DNA of 64,000 nucleotides from Halorubrum lacusprofundi ATCC 49239 (GTDB taxonomy: Archaea > Halobacteriota > Halobacteria > Halobacteriales > Haloferacaceae), in the NCBI RefSeq assembly GCF_000022205.1, contig NC_012029.1, forward strand, positions 124,001 to 188,000, in the 5' to 3' direction. The notes beneath the pieces were generated by a model. The model made no database searches. It had not been told where the DNA came from and was given only the letters and a program-made list of their open reading frames with translations. This document shows positions 8,752-16,752 of this stretch, one piece after another. The position numbers were made by a program, and so were the translations under genes. Each line of letters begins with the position of its first letter. The first letter of the stretch is position 1.

Positions 8752-10467
8752 ATGGCAGACAACGACAACATCGACACAATCGGACTTTCGCGGCGCACGC
8801 TGCTGGCGGGCCTCGGCGCGATCGGCGTGGCCTCAGCGGGGGCTGGGCTCGGGACGACGGCGTACTTCAACGACACCGAGTCGTTCGAGAACAACACGCT
8901 CACCGCCGGCCAGCTCGACCTGCTCGTCGACTGGCAGCAGACGTACGACTTCGGCGATGGCCATCAGTTCGTCAGCGCGCACCCGGACCACGACGGCGAC
9001 GGGGAGCAGTCGATCGCCGCTGACAACGACGCCGGAGAGATCAAGTACAGCGACTTCCCGGACGACGAGGACGAAGACAGCAACGGGGCGAACATCCCCG
9101 TCCTCGACTGCGAGACCATCCCGCCGCTTTCGGAGGCGGACTTCGGCACGGACCCCGTCACCGGCGAGGAGATGGAGACGCTCGTCCAGTTCACCGACGT
9201 GAAGCCCGGCGACTCGGGCGAGATCACCTTCTCGTTACACCTCTGTGACAACCCCGGCTACATCTGGATGCAGGCGGGCAACGTCAGCGATGAGGGCGGC
9301 GCGTTCACGGAGCCGGAAGACGTCGCTGCCGGCGAGAACGCCGCCGACCTCGCGGACGCCATCGACGCGAAGCTCTGGTACGACGAGGACTGCGACAACG
9401 TTCACGACGACGCGGGACCGATCGACATCATGCTCACGCTCGACTTCTCGGGGTCGATGCTGTACGACCAGTACGGCGGCGTGGTGAGCACGGACCCGAT
9501 CCAGGTCGACGGCCAGAGCTACGGCGAGACGACGAAGATCGACCTCGTCGAGCTCGGCACGCGGCAGTTCATCGACTACCTGCAGGCGCAGAATGCCGAC
9601 GTGCAGGTCGGCGTCGTCTACTTCGACGGCGAGGGGAGCGGCGAGAACACCCCTCGGACCGGCATCCTCGAACCGCTAACGACCAACCTCTCGGCGGTCG
9701 ACACCGCGCTGTCGAACCTCCGTCAGAAGCTCGCGAACGTTGTGAGCGACGCGGCCCCGTCGACGCCGTTCGACAACGACGGGAACCCGGACCCGTACTC
9801 GAACGCCGACGGCATCGCCACGGGCACCTACATCAGCGAGGGGCTCGACGACGCGCAGACGGAACTCGCCAGCAACGGTCGAGCGAGCGCGGAAAAGCGG
9901 AACATCGTCCTCTCGGACGGCGAGTCGTTCAACGGCGACGGGAACACGAACTACGCGCCGCCCGCGAGCGCCGCGGCCAACGCCCGCGCCGCGTCCCCGG
10001 CGCCCGCGACCGACGTGTACACGATCAACGTCAACGGCAGCGCCAGCACGCTCCAAGCGATGGCCGGCCCGGCCGGCGGCTCGGGCGGCGATCCCGTGTT
10101 CTTCAACGACATCAACGACCCGCTCAACATCCCGACGGTGTTCGGCAACCTCGCCGCACAGACCGTCGCGGAGAAGGTCATCATGGAGGACACGCTCGCG
10201 AACGTCCTCGACGCGCTCGCGGACGGGAACGGCGTCCCGCTCGACGGGAACCGTGCGACGCTGTACGACGAACTCAGCGACGACCCCAACGACCCGGACC
10301 GCGAGGCGTTCCGCGGTGACGGCGTGATGCACTGCGTCGCGCTCTCGTGGGAGCTCCCGTTCGACGTGGGCAACGAGATCCAAGGCGACACGCTCAGATT
10401 CGACCTCGGGTTCTACACCGAACAGGCGCGCCACAACGACGGTACCGGTCCCGATCTGCCGGCCTGA
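8752..10467 (+). CDS. SipW-dependent TasA-like secreted protein with nested vWA domain
   Basis: 571 residues, the largest of the three cargo paralogues. Leader SRRTLLAGLGAIGVASAGAG then TTAYFNDTESFENNTLTAG. The first sandwich half ends at KLWYDEDCDNVHDDAG. A vWA domain (about residues 225-455) follows, with metal-ion site DFSGSM near residue 229, the Thr-containing GIATGTYISEG loop and the VLSDGESF strand. The sandwich then resumes with EDTLANVLDALADG and ends FYTEQARHNDG. This repeats the nested architecture of 5671. The vWA metal site appears complete, so ligand binding through a divalent ion is plausible. Probably co-transcribed with the upstream genes through the hairpin leaders. Confidence 0.85.
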   Translation: MADNDNIDTIGLSRRTLLAGLGAIGVASAGAGLGTTAYFNDTESFENNTLTAGQLDLLVDWQQTYDFGDGHQFVSAHPDHDGDGEQSIAADNDAGEIKYSDFPDDEDEDSNGANIPVLDCETIPPLSEADFGTDPVTGEEMETLVQFTDVKPGDSGEITFSLHLCDNPGYIWMQAGNVSDEGGAFTEPEDVAAGENAADLADAIDAKLWYDEDCDNVHDDAGPIDIMLTLDFSGSMLYDQYGGVVSTDPIQVDGQSYGETTKIDLVELGTRQFIDYLQAQNADVQVGVVYFDGEGSGENTPRTGILEPLTTNLSAVDTALSNLRQKLANVVSDAAPSTPFDNDGNPDPYSNADGIATGTYISEGLDDAQTELASNGRASAEKRNIVLSDGESFNGDGNTNYAPPASAAANARAASPAPATDVYTINVNGSASTLQAMAGPAGGSGGDPVFFNDINDPLNIPTVFGNLAAQTVAEKVIMEDTLANVLDALADGNGVPLDGNRATLYDELSDDPNDPDREAFRGDGVMHCVALSWELPFDVGNEIQGDTLRFDLGFYTEQARHNDGTGPDLPA

Positions 10468-10666
10468 TTTCCCGGCTTACGCCGGCCCGCTGAGCAGTCG
10501 ATCCACGTTGGACCGGGTGGCAGATCGGGTGACTACGCGGGGGTATGACATTCGTACTTCCGGGTACGACCGCCGTTCCGGCGGGGTAGGACGCGCATAC
10601 ATACGAGTGCAGTGAGGGTAGGAAGGGTATCGACGAAACGGCCGTTCGGAGCCGCAACGACACACA

Positions 10667-11461
10667 ATGACACAGAAAGAATCGAAACTCACGCGGCGGG
10701 AGGCACTCGCGGGCGTCGGGGCCGTCGGCTTCGCGACCCTCGGGGCCGCCTCCGGACGGCCGACGGGAACGGACGGCTGGAGCGAGTACTCGGAGTACAC
10801 GTACGCGCAGTCCGACACCCCGTGGGACCTGCGAGTCGGCTGGCGGCGCACGGTGAACGGAGCGGTCGTCGGATCGAGCCCGATCGATGGCGTCGTCGAC
10901 GTCGAGGCGGCTGGGATCCGACTCGTCGACGTCGAGGACGCGCTTCCGGGAGACTACGGGACCGCGAGCGTCGGGCTCCGACTCGACGACCCCGCGGGCA
11001 CCGCCCCGGACGGCGTTCGGGTGTGGCTGCGGATCGACCCTCGCCTCGGTGACGCCGACGCGGCGAGCGCGGCCCTCGCCGAGCGCATCACGCTCGACGT
11101 CCGGTACGACACCGGAATCCTCGGGATCGGGGGCTGCGGGGGCGCCGAGAGCGACTTCGCCGGCTACGGCGAACCGATCGCGTCCGGAACCCTCGCGTCG
11201 CTCGACGGCTCCGCGCTCGCGACGGGCGTGGAACTCAATCCCAGACTCCTCGGAAACGGCTGTCTCACAACCGATGAGCGTCGCTGTCTGATCTTCGCGT
11301 GGGAGTTCGAATCGGAGGGCGGCAACGCCGGACAGGGCGGCGCCGTCGACTTCGACGTGGAGTTCGCCGCGGACGACTGCGGCGCCGAGGGGAACCCGTT
11401 CGAGGCGACCGACGGAGCGAGCGGAGACAGTTCGCTCGACGCCGACGGGGGATCCGCATGA
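10667..11461 (+). CDS. TAT-exported TasA/SipW-type protein, short variant
   Basis: 264 residues. TAT motif LTRREALAGVGAVGFATLGA, then a TasA-like domain in degenerate form: the FNDTESF box is replaced by EYTYAQSDTPWDLRVGW, but the interior GDYGTASVGLRLDDP and IASGTLASLDG strands align with the cargo proteins. The C-terminus (DDCGAEGNPFEATDG) is acidic and disordered-looking. Its TGA overlaps the ATG of the next gene (ATGA at 11458-11461), so translation is probably coupled. A 199-nt gap precedes it, with possible TATA elements (GCATACATACG, about 10592), suggesting a new promoter. Role in the surface system is inferred from context. Confidence 0.75.
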   Translation: MTQKESKLTRREALAGVGAVGFATLGAASGRPTGTDGWSEYSEYTYAQSDTPWDLRVGWRRTVNGAVVGSSPIDGVVDVEAAGIRLVDVEDALPGDYGTASVGLRLDDPAGTAPDGVRVWLRIDPRLGDADAASAALAERITLDVRYDTGILGIGGCGGAESDFAGYGEPIASGTLASLDGSALATGVELNPRLLGNGCLTTDERRCLIFAWEFESEGGNAGQGGAVDFDVEFAADDCGAEGNPFEATDGASGDSSLDADGGSA

Positions 11462-12537
11462 CTCTCGGAGACGACGGCGCGGGGCGCCCGAGCGAGATGA
11501 GCCGGCGCCGCCTGCTCGCCGGCATCGGCGGTATCGGCGCTGCCGGGATGGCGAGCGGGCTCGGGACGGGGGCGTATCTCTCGGACCGCGAGACGTTCCC
11601 GAACAACGGCTTCGGTGCCGGAGAGGTCGAGCTGGTCGTGAACGACACAGTCTCTGACGGGACCTTCGCGGTCGACGTGTCGGAGATCAATCGCGGCCAC
11701 GATGGCACCGAGCGGTTCGATATCGAGGTACGGACGAACCCCGTTCGAGTCTGGCTCGCGACCGACTGTCCGGACGCTAGCGACGCCCTCGCGAACGTCC
11801 TCGAAATCAAGGTCATCGTCGACGGGGAGTCGCTGACGGGTGATTACCGGTCCCTCGCCGACGTCGAACGAGACCTCGTCGCCGGCGAACGCCTCGTCGA
11901 GGGCTGTCTCGACTCCGATGACAGGGTGACGGTCGAGGTGTACTGGCATCTCCCCGCCAGCGCGCCCGACGAGGTCGCCGCCGAGACGACCGACCTGACG
12001 TTCCGGCTGTACGCCGAGCAGTGTCGCCACGTCTCCGAGGCGGACGCCGCCGGATCGAACCCCTTCGCCGACCGCGTCTGTGAGGGGCCCGAGTGCGTTC
12101 CCTGCGCGGACGAGAACGGCGTCAAGATCGGCTCGCTCACGCTCCGGTACCTCGGCAACGAGCCGGCTGACGTGGTCGTCGTCGCCACCGGCGGCGGCGC
12201 CGGCGGCGTTGGCGGCGGCGGGACGGAGGTGTTCGTGGCAGCAGTGGGTCCCGACGAGACCTTCGTGGTCGACGGGTCGGCGTCGCCCACCGGTGATCCG
12301 GACTGGATCGGTCCGAACATCTCCGTCGACGACGGGTCGGAGACCGGCGAGAGCAACGGGAACGGGAACGGAAACGGCAACAACGGGAATGGAAACGGCG
12401 GAAACCGTCCCGCGGGCGTTAACATCCATACGAGCTGTTCGGTCTCGATCGGTCCCGGAGACATCTACGGCGACTTCGAGATCGTCGCGGCGACGACCAC
12501 GGACGGCGAGCCGATCTGCGGCTCGGAGGAACTCTGA
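11458..12537 (+). CDS. TAT/SipW-type secreted protein with Gly-Asn-rich linker
   Basis: 359 residues from the ATG at 11458. Leader MSRRRLLAGIGGIGAAGMASG, then GTGAYLSDRETFPNNGFGAGE, the SipW-cargo signature. TasA-like region to about residue 200 with the closing motif FRLYAEQCRHV. A Cys-rich stretch (CEGPECVPC) and a Gly-rich loop follow. Near the C-terminus a run of alternating Gly and Asn (about residues 300-320) looks like a flexible linker, encoded by repeated GGGAACGGGAAC-type sequence prone to slippage. The last part may be a small beta domain. One base overlaps the signal peptidase gene (TGATG at 12535-12539), tying export substrate and processing enzyme into one translational unit. 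Confidence 0.8.
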   Translation: MTLGDDGAGRPSEMSRRRLLAGIGGIGAAGMASGLGTGAYLSDRETFPNNGFGAGEVELVVNDTVSDGTFAVDVSEINRGHDGTERFDIEVRTNPVRVWLATDCPDASDALANVLEIKVIVDGESLTGDYRSLADVERDLVAGERLVEGCLDSDDRVTVEVYWHLPASAPDEVAAETTDLTFRLYAEQCRHVSEADAAGSNPFADRVCEGPECVPCADENGVKIGSLTLRYLGNEPADVVVVATGGGAGGVGGGGTEVFVAAVGPDETFVVDGSASPTGDPDWIGPNISVDDGSETGESNGNGNGNGNNGNGNGGNRPAGVNIHTSCSVSIGPGDIYGDFEIVAATTTDGEPICGSEEL

Positions 12538-13598
12538 TGAACAATCCACTCACATCACCACGACTCAGGAAGGCGGCGAACGTACTCGGGATCGTCCTGT
12601 TGATCGCCATCGTCGCCCCCTTCGCGGTGTACGCGGCCCCGGAGATCGTCGGCGCGGACGAGAGCTTCGTCGTGCTCACGCCGAGTATGACGCCCGAAAT
12701 CGCGCCGGGAGACGTGGTGATCGTCGCCGAGCGAGACCCGACGGCGATCGTCGAGGGCGACGTGATCACGTTCGCTCGCGGCGCGAGCGACGTGCCGGTG
12801 ACGCACCGCGTGATCGACGTGGTCGACGAGGGCGGCGGCCTCGCCTTCGAGACGCAGGGCGACGCCAACGAGGGACCGGACCCCGGGCTCGTCCCCGCAG
12901 CGAACCTCGTCGGCGCGGTGACGTTGACGATCCCGTACATCGGATACGTGATTCAGTTCGCAGGCACGCGAACCGGCTTCGTCATGCTGGTGCTGCTCCC
13001 GTTTGGTCTGCTCGCAATCACCGAGATCTGGTCGGTCGTCCGGGATCGCGACGAACGCGGGGCGTCGACCGCGGCGGCTGCAGAGTCAACCGACGGCTCG
13101 TCCGATAATTCGATCGACGAGACCGGCGGCAAAACGACGAGCTCCGCGACCCCGATCGAACCCGCTGCGACCAGCTCCGGGGGCGTCTCCGTCGACGCGG
13201 TCGGCGGAGCGGCCGCGGTCCTCGCGGCGTTCGCCCCGTATGCTGTCTACGTCGCGCTCCAGCTTCGAACCGCCGCCGCGATCGCGATCGCGGTGGGTGC
13301 GTCGACGCTCCTGCTCGGGGCGCTCGCGGCGTGGGTCCCGGCTAGCGGCGTCCTCGATCGCGGCGAACCGGTCGCGAAACCGTCCGAAGACGACGGTGCG
13401 TCCGACGCCGACTGGGAGACGCCTGCCTTGGCCGACGACCCCGAGAACGGCATCGACGGGCGGCCGACTCCCACCGACGGATCGACCGATGCGGGCGACA
13501 CCTCCGACCCGGCCGCAGCGATCGACGGGTCGGGATCGGCTCCGCCGGAGGCGCCGCCCGCACCGGGGCAGCCGAACGGGGCCGGGGAGGGGAACTGA
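12537..13598 (+). CDS. SipW-type (archaeal/ER-type) signal peptidase I
   Basis: 353 residues. N-terminal membrane anchor (about 12-33). The catalytic Ser lies in LTPSMTPEI (Ser50). The ER-type His lies in VPVTHRVI (His90) and the Asp in TQGDAN (Asp109): Ser-His-Asp, as in SipW and eukaryotic Sec11, with no Lys general base. A second membrane segment follows at about 128-165. The C-terminal half adds more hydrophobic segments (about 210-275) and a long Pro/Asp/Gly-rich tail not needed for catalysis. It cleaves the leaders of the neighbouring TasA-like proteins by inference from gene order and from Bacillus SipW. It overlaps both neighbours by one base. Confidence 0.9.
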   Translation: MNNPLTSPRLRKAANVLGIVLLIAIVAPFAVYAAPEIVGADESFVVLTPSMTPEIAPGDVVIVAERDPTAIVEGDVITFARGASDVPVTHRVIDVVDEGGGLAFETQGDANEGPDPGLVPAANLVGAVTLTIPYIGYVIQFAGTRTGFVMLVLLPFGLLAITEIWSVVRDRDERGASTAAAAESTDGSSDNSIDETGGKTTSSATPIEPAATSSGGVSVDAVGGAAAVLAAFAPYAVYVALQLRTAAAIAIAVGASTLLLGALAAWVPASGVLDRGEPVAKPSEDDGASDADWETPALADDPENGIDGRPTPTDGSTDAGDTSDPAAAIDGSGSAPPEAPPAPGQPNGAGEGN

Positions 13599-14137
13599 TG
13601 GCTGGGAACCGCGGACTCGTCGGCCTCCTCGCACTCGCCGTGTTGGTGTGGGGAGTCGCGTTCGGCGGCGGGCTCACCGTCGCCGTCCTCACGTCGAGCG
13701 TCAACGTGACGGCGACGTTCGAGACGACCGACGGTCTCACCGCGATCGACGAGTCGATCGGTAGCGATCCCGCCGCTGCGACCGTCCCCGTCGGGAACGG
13801 GACGGGAGACGCAGAGGGACTTGAGAACGTCACCGTCCCACCGGAGAACGTCTCGCTCCCGTCGGACGAGCCGGTCACGAACGGTTCGGTGACGCCGAAA
13901 AACGAGACGGTGCCGCCTGAGAACGCGTCAGAACCAACTGAAAACGCGCCGGAATCCTCCGAGAACGCGGTGACGCCGCCGACGGACGAGGGAGCTCCGA
14001 CCACGAACGAGTCGGCCCACACTGGAAACACGGCCGCCGAGAGCGCGTCGGCGTTCAGGGGTAGCATCCCCGAATCAATGACTCCCGACGCTCGTCGGTC
14101 AATGACCTCCCCGACACGATCTGCGGGAGAGGCGTGA
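13598..14137 (+). CDS. Secreted or membrane-anchored Thr/Pro/Asn-rich protein, unknown
   Basis: 179 residues. One hydrophobic N-terminal segment (about 8-32) serves as signal or anchor. The rest is low complexity, rich in Glu, Pro, Thr and Ser, with many N-glycosylation sequons (NVT, NVS, NGS, NET, NAS, NES). Such a stretch suggests an extended, glycosylated extracellular stalk. The ATG shares its A with the TGA of the signal peptidase gene (TGATGG), and its own stop overlaps the next small gene. No family recognised. A structural or tethering role in the SipW cluster is inferred from context alone. Confidence 0.7.
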   Translation: MAGNRGLVGLLALAVLVWGVAFGGGLTVAVLTSSVNVTATFETTDGLTAIDESIGSDPAAATVPVGNGTGDAEGLENVTVPPENVSLPSDEPVTNGSVTPKNETVPPENASEPTENAPESSENAVTPPTDEGAPTTNESAHTGNTAAESASAFRGSIPESMTPDARRSMTSPTRSAGEA

Positions 14138-14313
14138 GCGTGACCTCGCCGATCCGGCCGCGGGAACCGGCGGAGAGACGCACCGCGAAGTCGGCTCGTC
14201 ACTCTCTGTTCGGGACAAAGCTGGCGGTGTTGCTGTTCTTGGCTGTGCTGCTCCTGTTCGCCCTGCTTTCCGGGATCGCTCGCGGAATTGCGACACCCGT
14301 TCACGATTATTAA
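14134..14313 (+). CDS. Small single-span membrane protein, GTG start
   Basis: 59 residues, starting at a GTG whose GTGA (14134-14137) overlaps the upstream stop codon and ending at TAA 14311-14313. The basic N-terminal half (PREPAERRTAKSARH) is followed by a strong membrane segment KLAVLLFLAVLLLFALL and a short outside tail. It would be easily missed because of its length and GTG start. The four-base overlap continues the pattern of the preceding genes, which supports it being real. Function unknown; a membrane partner of the signal peptidase or an assembly factor is possible. Confidence 0.6.
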   Translation: MSVTSPIRPREPAERRTAKSARHSLFGTKLAVLLFLAVLLLFALLSGIARGIATPVHDY

Positions 14314-14340
14314 GTGCCGGCCGATCGAACCGCCGAACGT

Positions 14341-15138
14341 ATGGTCGCACTCGATGCGTTCGCGTTCGTCTTCGTTGCGGGGCTCATCACGGCGCTCGCG
14401 ACGGGTATCGGCGCCCTTCCCTTCTTTTTTTTCGACTCGATCAGCGACCGCGGCAACGTGGCGCTGTGGGGGTTCGCCTCCGGGATCATGCTGGCGGCGT
14501 CGCTGTTCGGGCTCGTCGACGAGGGGCTCGCCGAGGGAACGCCCGGAGAGATCGGGATCGGGATGCTCGCCGGCGTGGCCCTCGTCGTCCTCGCGCACGA
14601 CGTGCTGATGGACGCCGAGATCGACCCGCAGGAGTACGAGGAGGCCGACTTCAAGAAGCTCGTCCTGATCCTCGGCGTGCTGACGGTCCACAGCTTCCCG
14701 GAGGGGATCGCGGTCGGCGTCTCCTTCGCGGACCTCGGACTGGAGGGCGGGACCCAGCTGTTCGGGTTTACCGTCCCGCTTTTAGCGGTGTTCATGACCC
14801 TCGCCATCTCGATCCACAACGTGCCCGAGGGGACCGCCATCTCCATCCCGCTGCGGTCGATGGGCGTCTCGAAGTGGAAGATGGTGTGGTGGTCGGTGTT
14901 CTCCAGCCTGCCGCAGCCGATCGGCGCGGTCGTCGCGTTCGCGTTCGTCCGCTACGCCCGCGAGTTCCTCCCGTACGGCTTCGGCTTCGCCGCCGGCGCG
15001 ATGATCTATCTCGTGGTGTCCGAGTTCATCCCCGAGGCGCTCGAAACCGGGGCCGATCTTCCCGGCGGCGGCAAGCCGGTACTCGCCGGCGGGATCGGGC
15101 TCGGCGTCCTGTTGATGGTTCCTCTCAACTTCATTTGA
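14341..15138 (+). CDS. ZIP-family divalent metal transporter
   Basis: 265 residues from the ATG at 14341; a GTG at 14314 is in frame but less likely. About eight hydrophobic segments. The metal-binding helices carry HSFPEG (about residue 118) and HNVPEG (about 160), the ZIP signature pair. It would import zinc or another divalent cation down its gradient. An AT-rich GATTATTAAG lies 30 nt upstream of the ATG, the right distance for a leaderless TATA, so it has its own promoter and is not part of the SipW operon. The substrate cannot be read from sequence. Confidence 0.9.
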   Translation: MVALDAFAFVFVAGLITALATGIGALPFFFFDSISDRGNVALWGFASGIMLAASLFGLVDEGLAEGTPGEIGIGMLAGVALVVLAHDVLMDAEIDPQEYEEADFKKLVLILGVLTVHSFPEGIAVGVSFADLGLEGGTQLFGFTVPLLAVFMTLAISIHNVPEGTAISIPLRSMGVSKWKMVWWSVFSSLPQPIGAVVAFAFVRYAREFLPYGFGFAAGAMIYLVVSEFIPEALETGADLPGGGKPVLAGGIGLGVLLMVPLNFI

Positions 15139-15151
15139 CTCCAGACCGGTC

Positions 15152-15218
15152 GCCGATCGCCGCCGCCAACACCTGAGCCGATCGCCATCGCCGACACCTG
15201 AGCCGATCGCCGCCGCCG
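15152..15218. repeat. Short tandem repeat, 25-bp unit, about 2.7 copies
   Basis: GCCGATCGCCGCCGCCAAC plus ACCTGA repeats at 15152, 15177 and (partial) 15202 with few differences, filling the 114-nt gap between the ZIP gene and the DsbA-like gene. Probably a slippage product; no gene or obvious regulatory role. Confidence 0.8.
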
Positions 15219-15252
15219 AACGGCCTTTGCCGCTCGCGACCGGACCGACGGT

Positions 15253-15912
15253 ATGTCGAACACTGACGCCGCGGATGCACCGACTCCCGACGCGACCGAG
15301 TCGATCACCATTTACTCCGACTACGTCTGTCCGTTCTGTTACCTCGGCCGACAGTCGTTCGCGCGGTATCAGGAGACGCGCGAGGAACCGCTCGCGATCG
15401 ACTGGCACCCGTTCGACCTCCGTGCGGGGAAGCGCGGTCCGGACGGCGAGATCGACGACACCGCGGACGACGGGAAAGACGAGGAGTACTACGAGCAGGC
15501 CCGCGAGAACGTCCGCCGCTTACAGGAGAAGTACGACGCCGAGATGGCACAGGAGCTCAGAACCGACGTCGACTCGCTCCCGGCGCAGATCGTCTCGGTG
15601 CACGTGCGAGAGACCGCGCCCGAGTCGTGGCTCGCATTCGACGAGGCGATATTCGCGGCGCTGTGGCAGGACGGTCGCGACATCGGCGACCGCGAGGTGC
15701 TCGCCGACATCGCCGCCGACGTTGACGGGCTCGACCCCGAGATCGTCGACGAGGCGCTCGCGGACGACGACCTCCGCGACCGCGTCACCGACCTGTTCAC
15801 CGCGGCGCGGGAGCGCGGAGTCACCGGTGTCCCGACGTTCGCGTACGACGGCCACGCTGCCCGGGGCGCGGTGCCGCCGGAGCAGCTCGAACGGCTCGTC
15901 GGCGACGTGTGA
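15253..15912 (+). CDS. DsbA-family oxidoreductase, FrnE-like
   Basis: 219 residues, no signal peptide, so cytoplasmic. A thioredoxin fold with helical insertion: the active site CPFC lies near residue 28 in YSDYVCPFCYLGRQ, and the cis-Pro loop in RGVTGVPTFAYDG (about 195). The length and the two-domain pattern match FrnE/2-hydroxychromene isomerase-type DsbA proteins. It probably handles thiol-disulfide exchange, and homologues are linked to oxidative stress. The gene stands alone between the ZIP gene and a convergent PAP2 gene. Acidic N-terminal 15 residues are typical of haloarchaea. Confidence 0.9.
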   Translation: MSNTDAADAPTPDATESITIYSDYVCPFCYLGRQSFARYQETREEPLAIDWHPFDLRAGKRGPDGEIDDTADDGKDEEYYEQARENVRRLQEKYDAEMAQELRTDVDSLPAQIVSVHVRETAPESWLAFDEAIFAALWQDGRDIGDREVLADIAADVDGLDPEIVDEALADDDLRDRVTDLFTAARERGVTGVPTFAYDGHAARGAVPPEQLERLVGDV

Positions 15913-15927
15913 CCTCGTCTCGCCGGC

Positions 15928-16752
15928 TCACTCTCTGACCGCTCCACTGTCCGAGCCGTCTTCGTCAACGAGCCGATACGACAGGTACACCGCACCGAGC
16001 GCGAGCGCAGTCCCACCGATCACGTCGGTGAGCCAGTGGATCCCGAGGTACATTGTCGCGATCACCACAGAGACCGCGAGCCATGCAGCGATCGGTGTCC
16101 ACAGCGGGTACTCCCGGCGGGTCAAGACCGCGAAGGTTCCGACGGTCACCGACAGCGACGTGTGCAGCGAGGGGAAGACGTTCGTGGCTTCGTTTATCTC
16201 GCCCGTCAGCGCCATAATTCCCGGGTTGTGGGTGAAAAGCAGCGGTGTCACCATGTCGGGCATGACGTTGCGCGGCCCGTATGCGAGCACGACCGTGTAC
16301 AACACGAGACCGATAGCATAGTTGAGCGCGTACGCGACGACGAGCCGCTTCAGGGTCGTCGTTCGCGGGAGGGCCAGGTACGCGAGGAACGGGAACGCGA
16401 GCAGGAAGACGTACCCGTACACGTACACCGCCGAGAAGTACACCGTCAGCTCGGGGGAGCCGAACGTCGCCTGCACCCACGCGACGAAGTTCCCCTCCAA
16501 CGCGTAGATAGCCCACGTCAATTGGAGCCCGAACAGCTCCGAAACTGTCTGGAGAGAGCCCCGGCCGACCGCGCTCGCTATCAACACTATCACCAGCGCG
16601 GCGAGCGGTCTCTGGATCTCCCACAGCCGGTCGCGGAGGTCGTCCCAGAGCGCATACAGTCGCCGCGGTCCGATGATGGCGACGCTCGCGACGAGCAGCG
16701 CCGCCCCCACCCACACCGCGAGCGAACTCACGACTGACAGAAGCCGGCTCAT
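15928..16752 (-). CDS. PAP2-superfamily membrane phosphatase/phosphotransferase
   Basis: 274 residues with about six membrane segments. The PAP2 signature appears late: FPSLHTSLSVTV (about 195) and YLGIHWLTDVIGG (about 237), giving the two catalytic His in the SxxH and HxxxD motifs. Resembles the inositol-phosphorylceramide synthase branch. The substrate would be a lipid-linked or soluble phosphate at the membrane surface. Its start overlaps the end of the upstream binding-protein gene by four bases (ATGA, 16749-16752), so the two are co-translated. What links them functionally is not clear. Confidence 0.85.
   Translation of the reverse strand: MSRLLSVVSSLAVWVGAALLVASVAIIGPRRLYALWDDLRDRLWEIQRPLAALVIVLIASAVGRGSLQTVSELFGLQLTWAIYALEGNFVAWVQATFGSPELTVYFSAVYVYGYVFLLAFPFLAYLALPRTTTLKRLVVAYALNYAIGLVLYTVVLAYGPRNVMPDMVTPLLFTHNPGIMALTGEINEATNVFPSLHTSLSVTVGTFAVLTRREYPLWTPIAAWLAVSVVIATMYLGIHWLTDVIGGTALALGAVYLSYRLVDEDGSDSGAVRE

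Noticed and set aside
12341-12420. Gly-Asn repeat as a separate element
   Set aside because: It is in frame within the secreted protein at 11458-12537 and explained as a linker.
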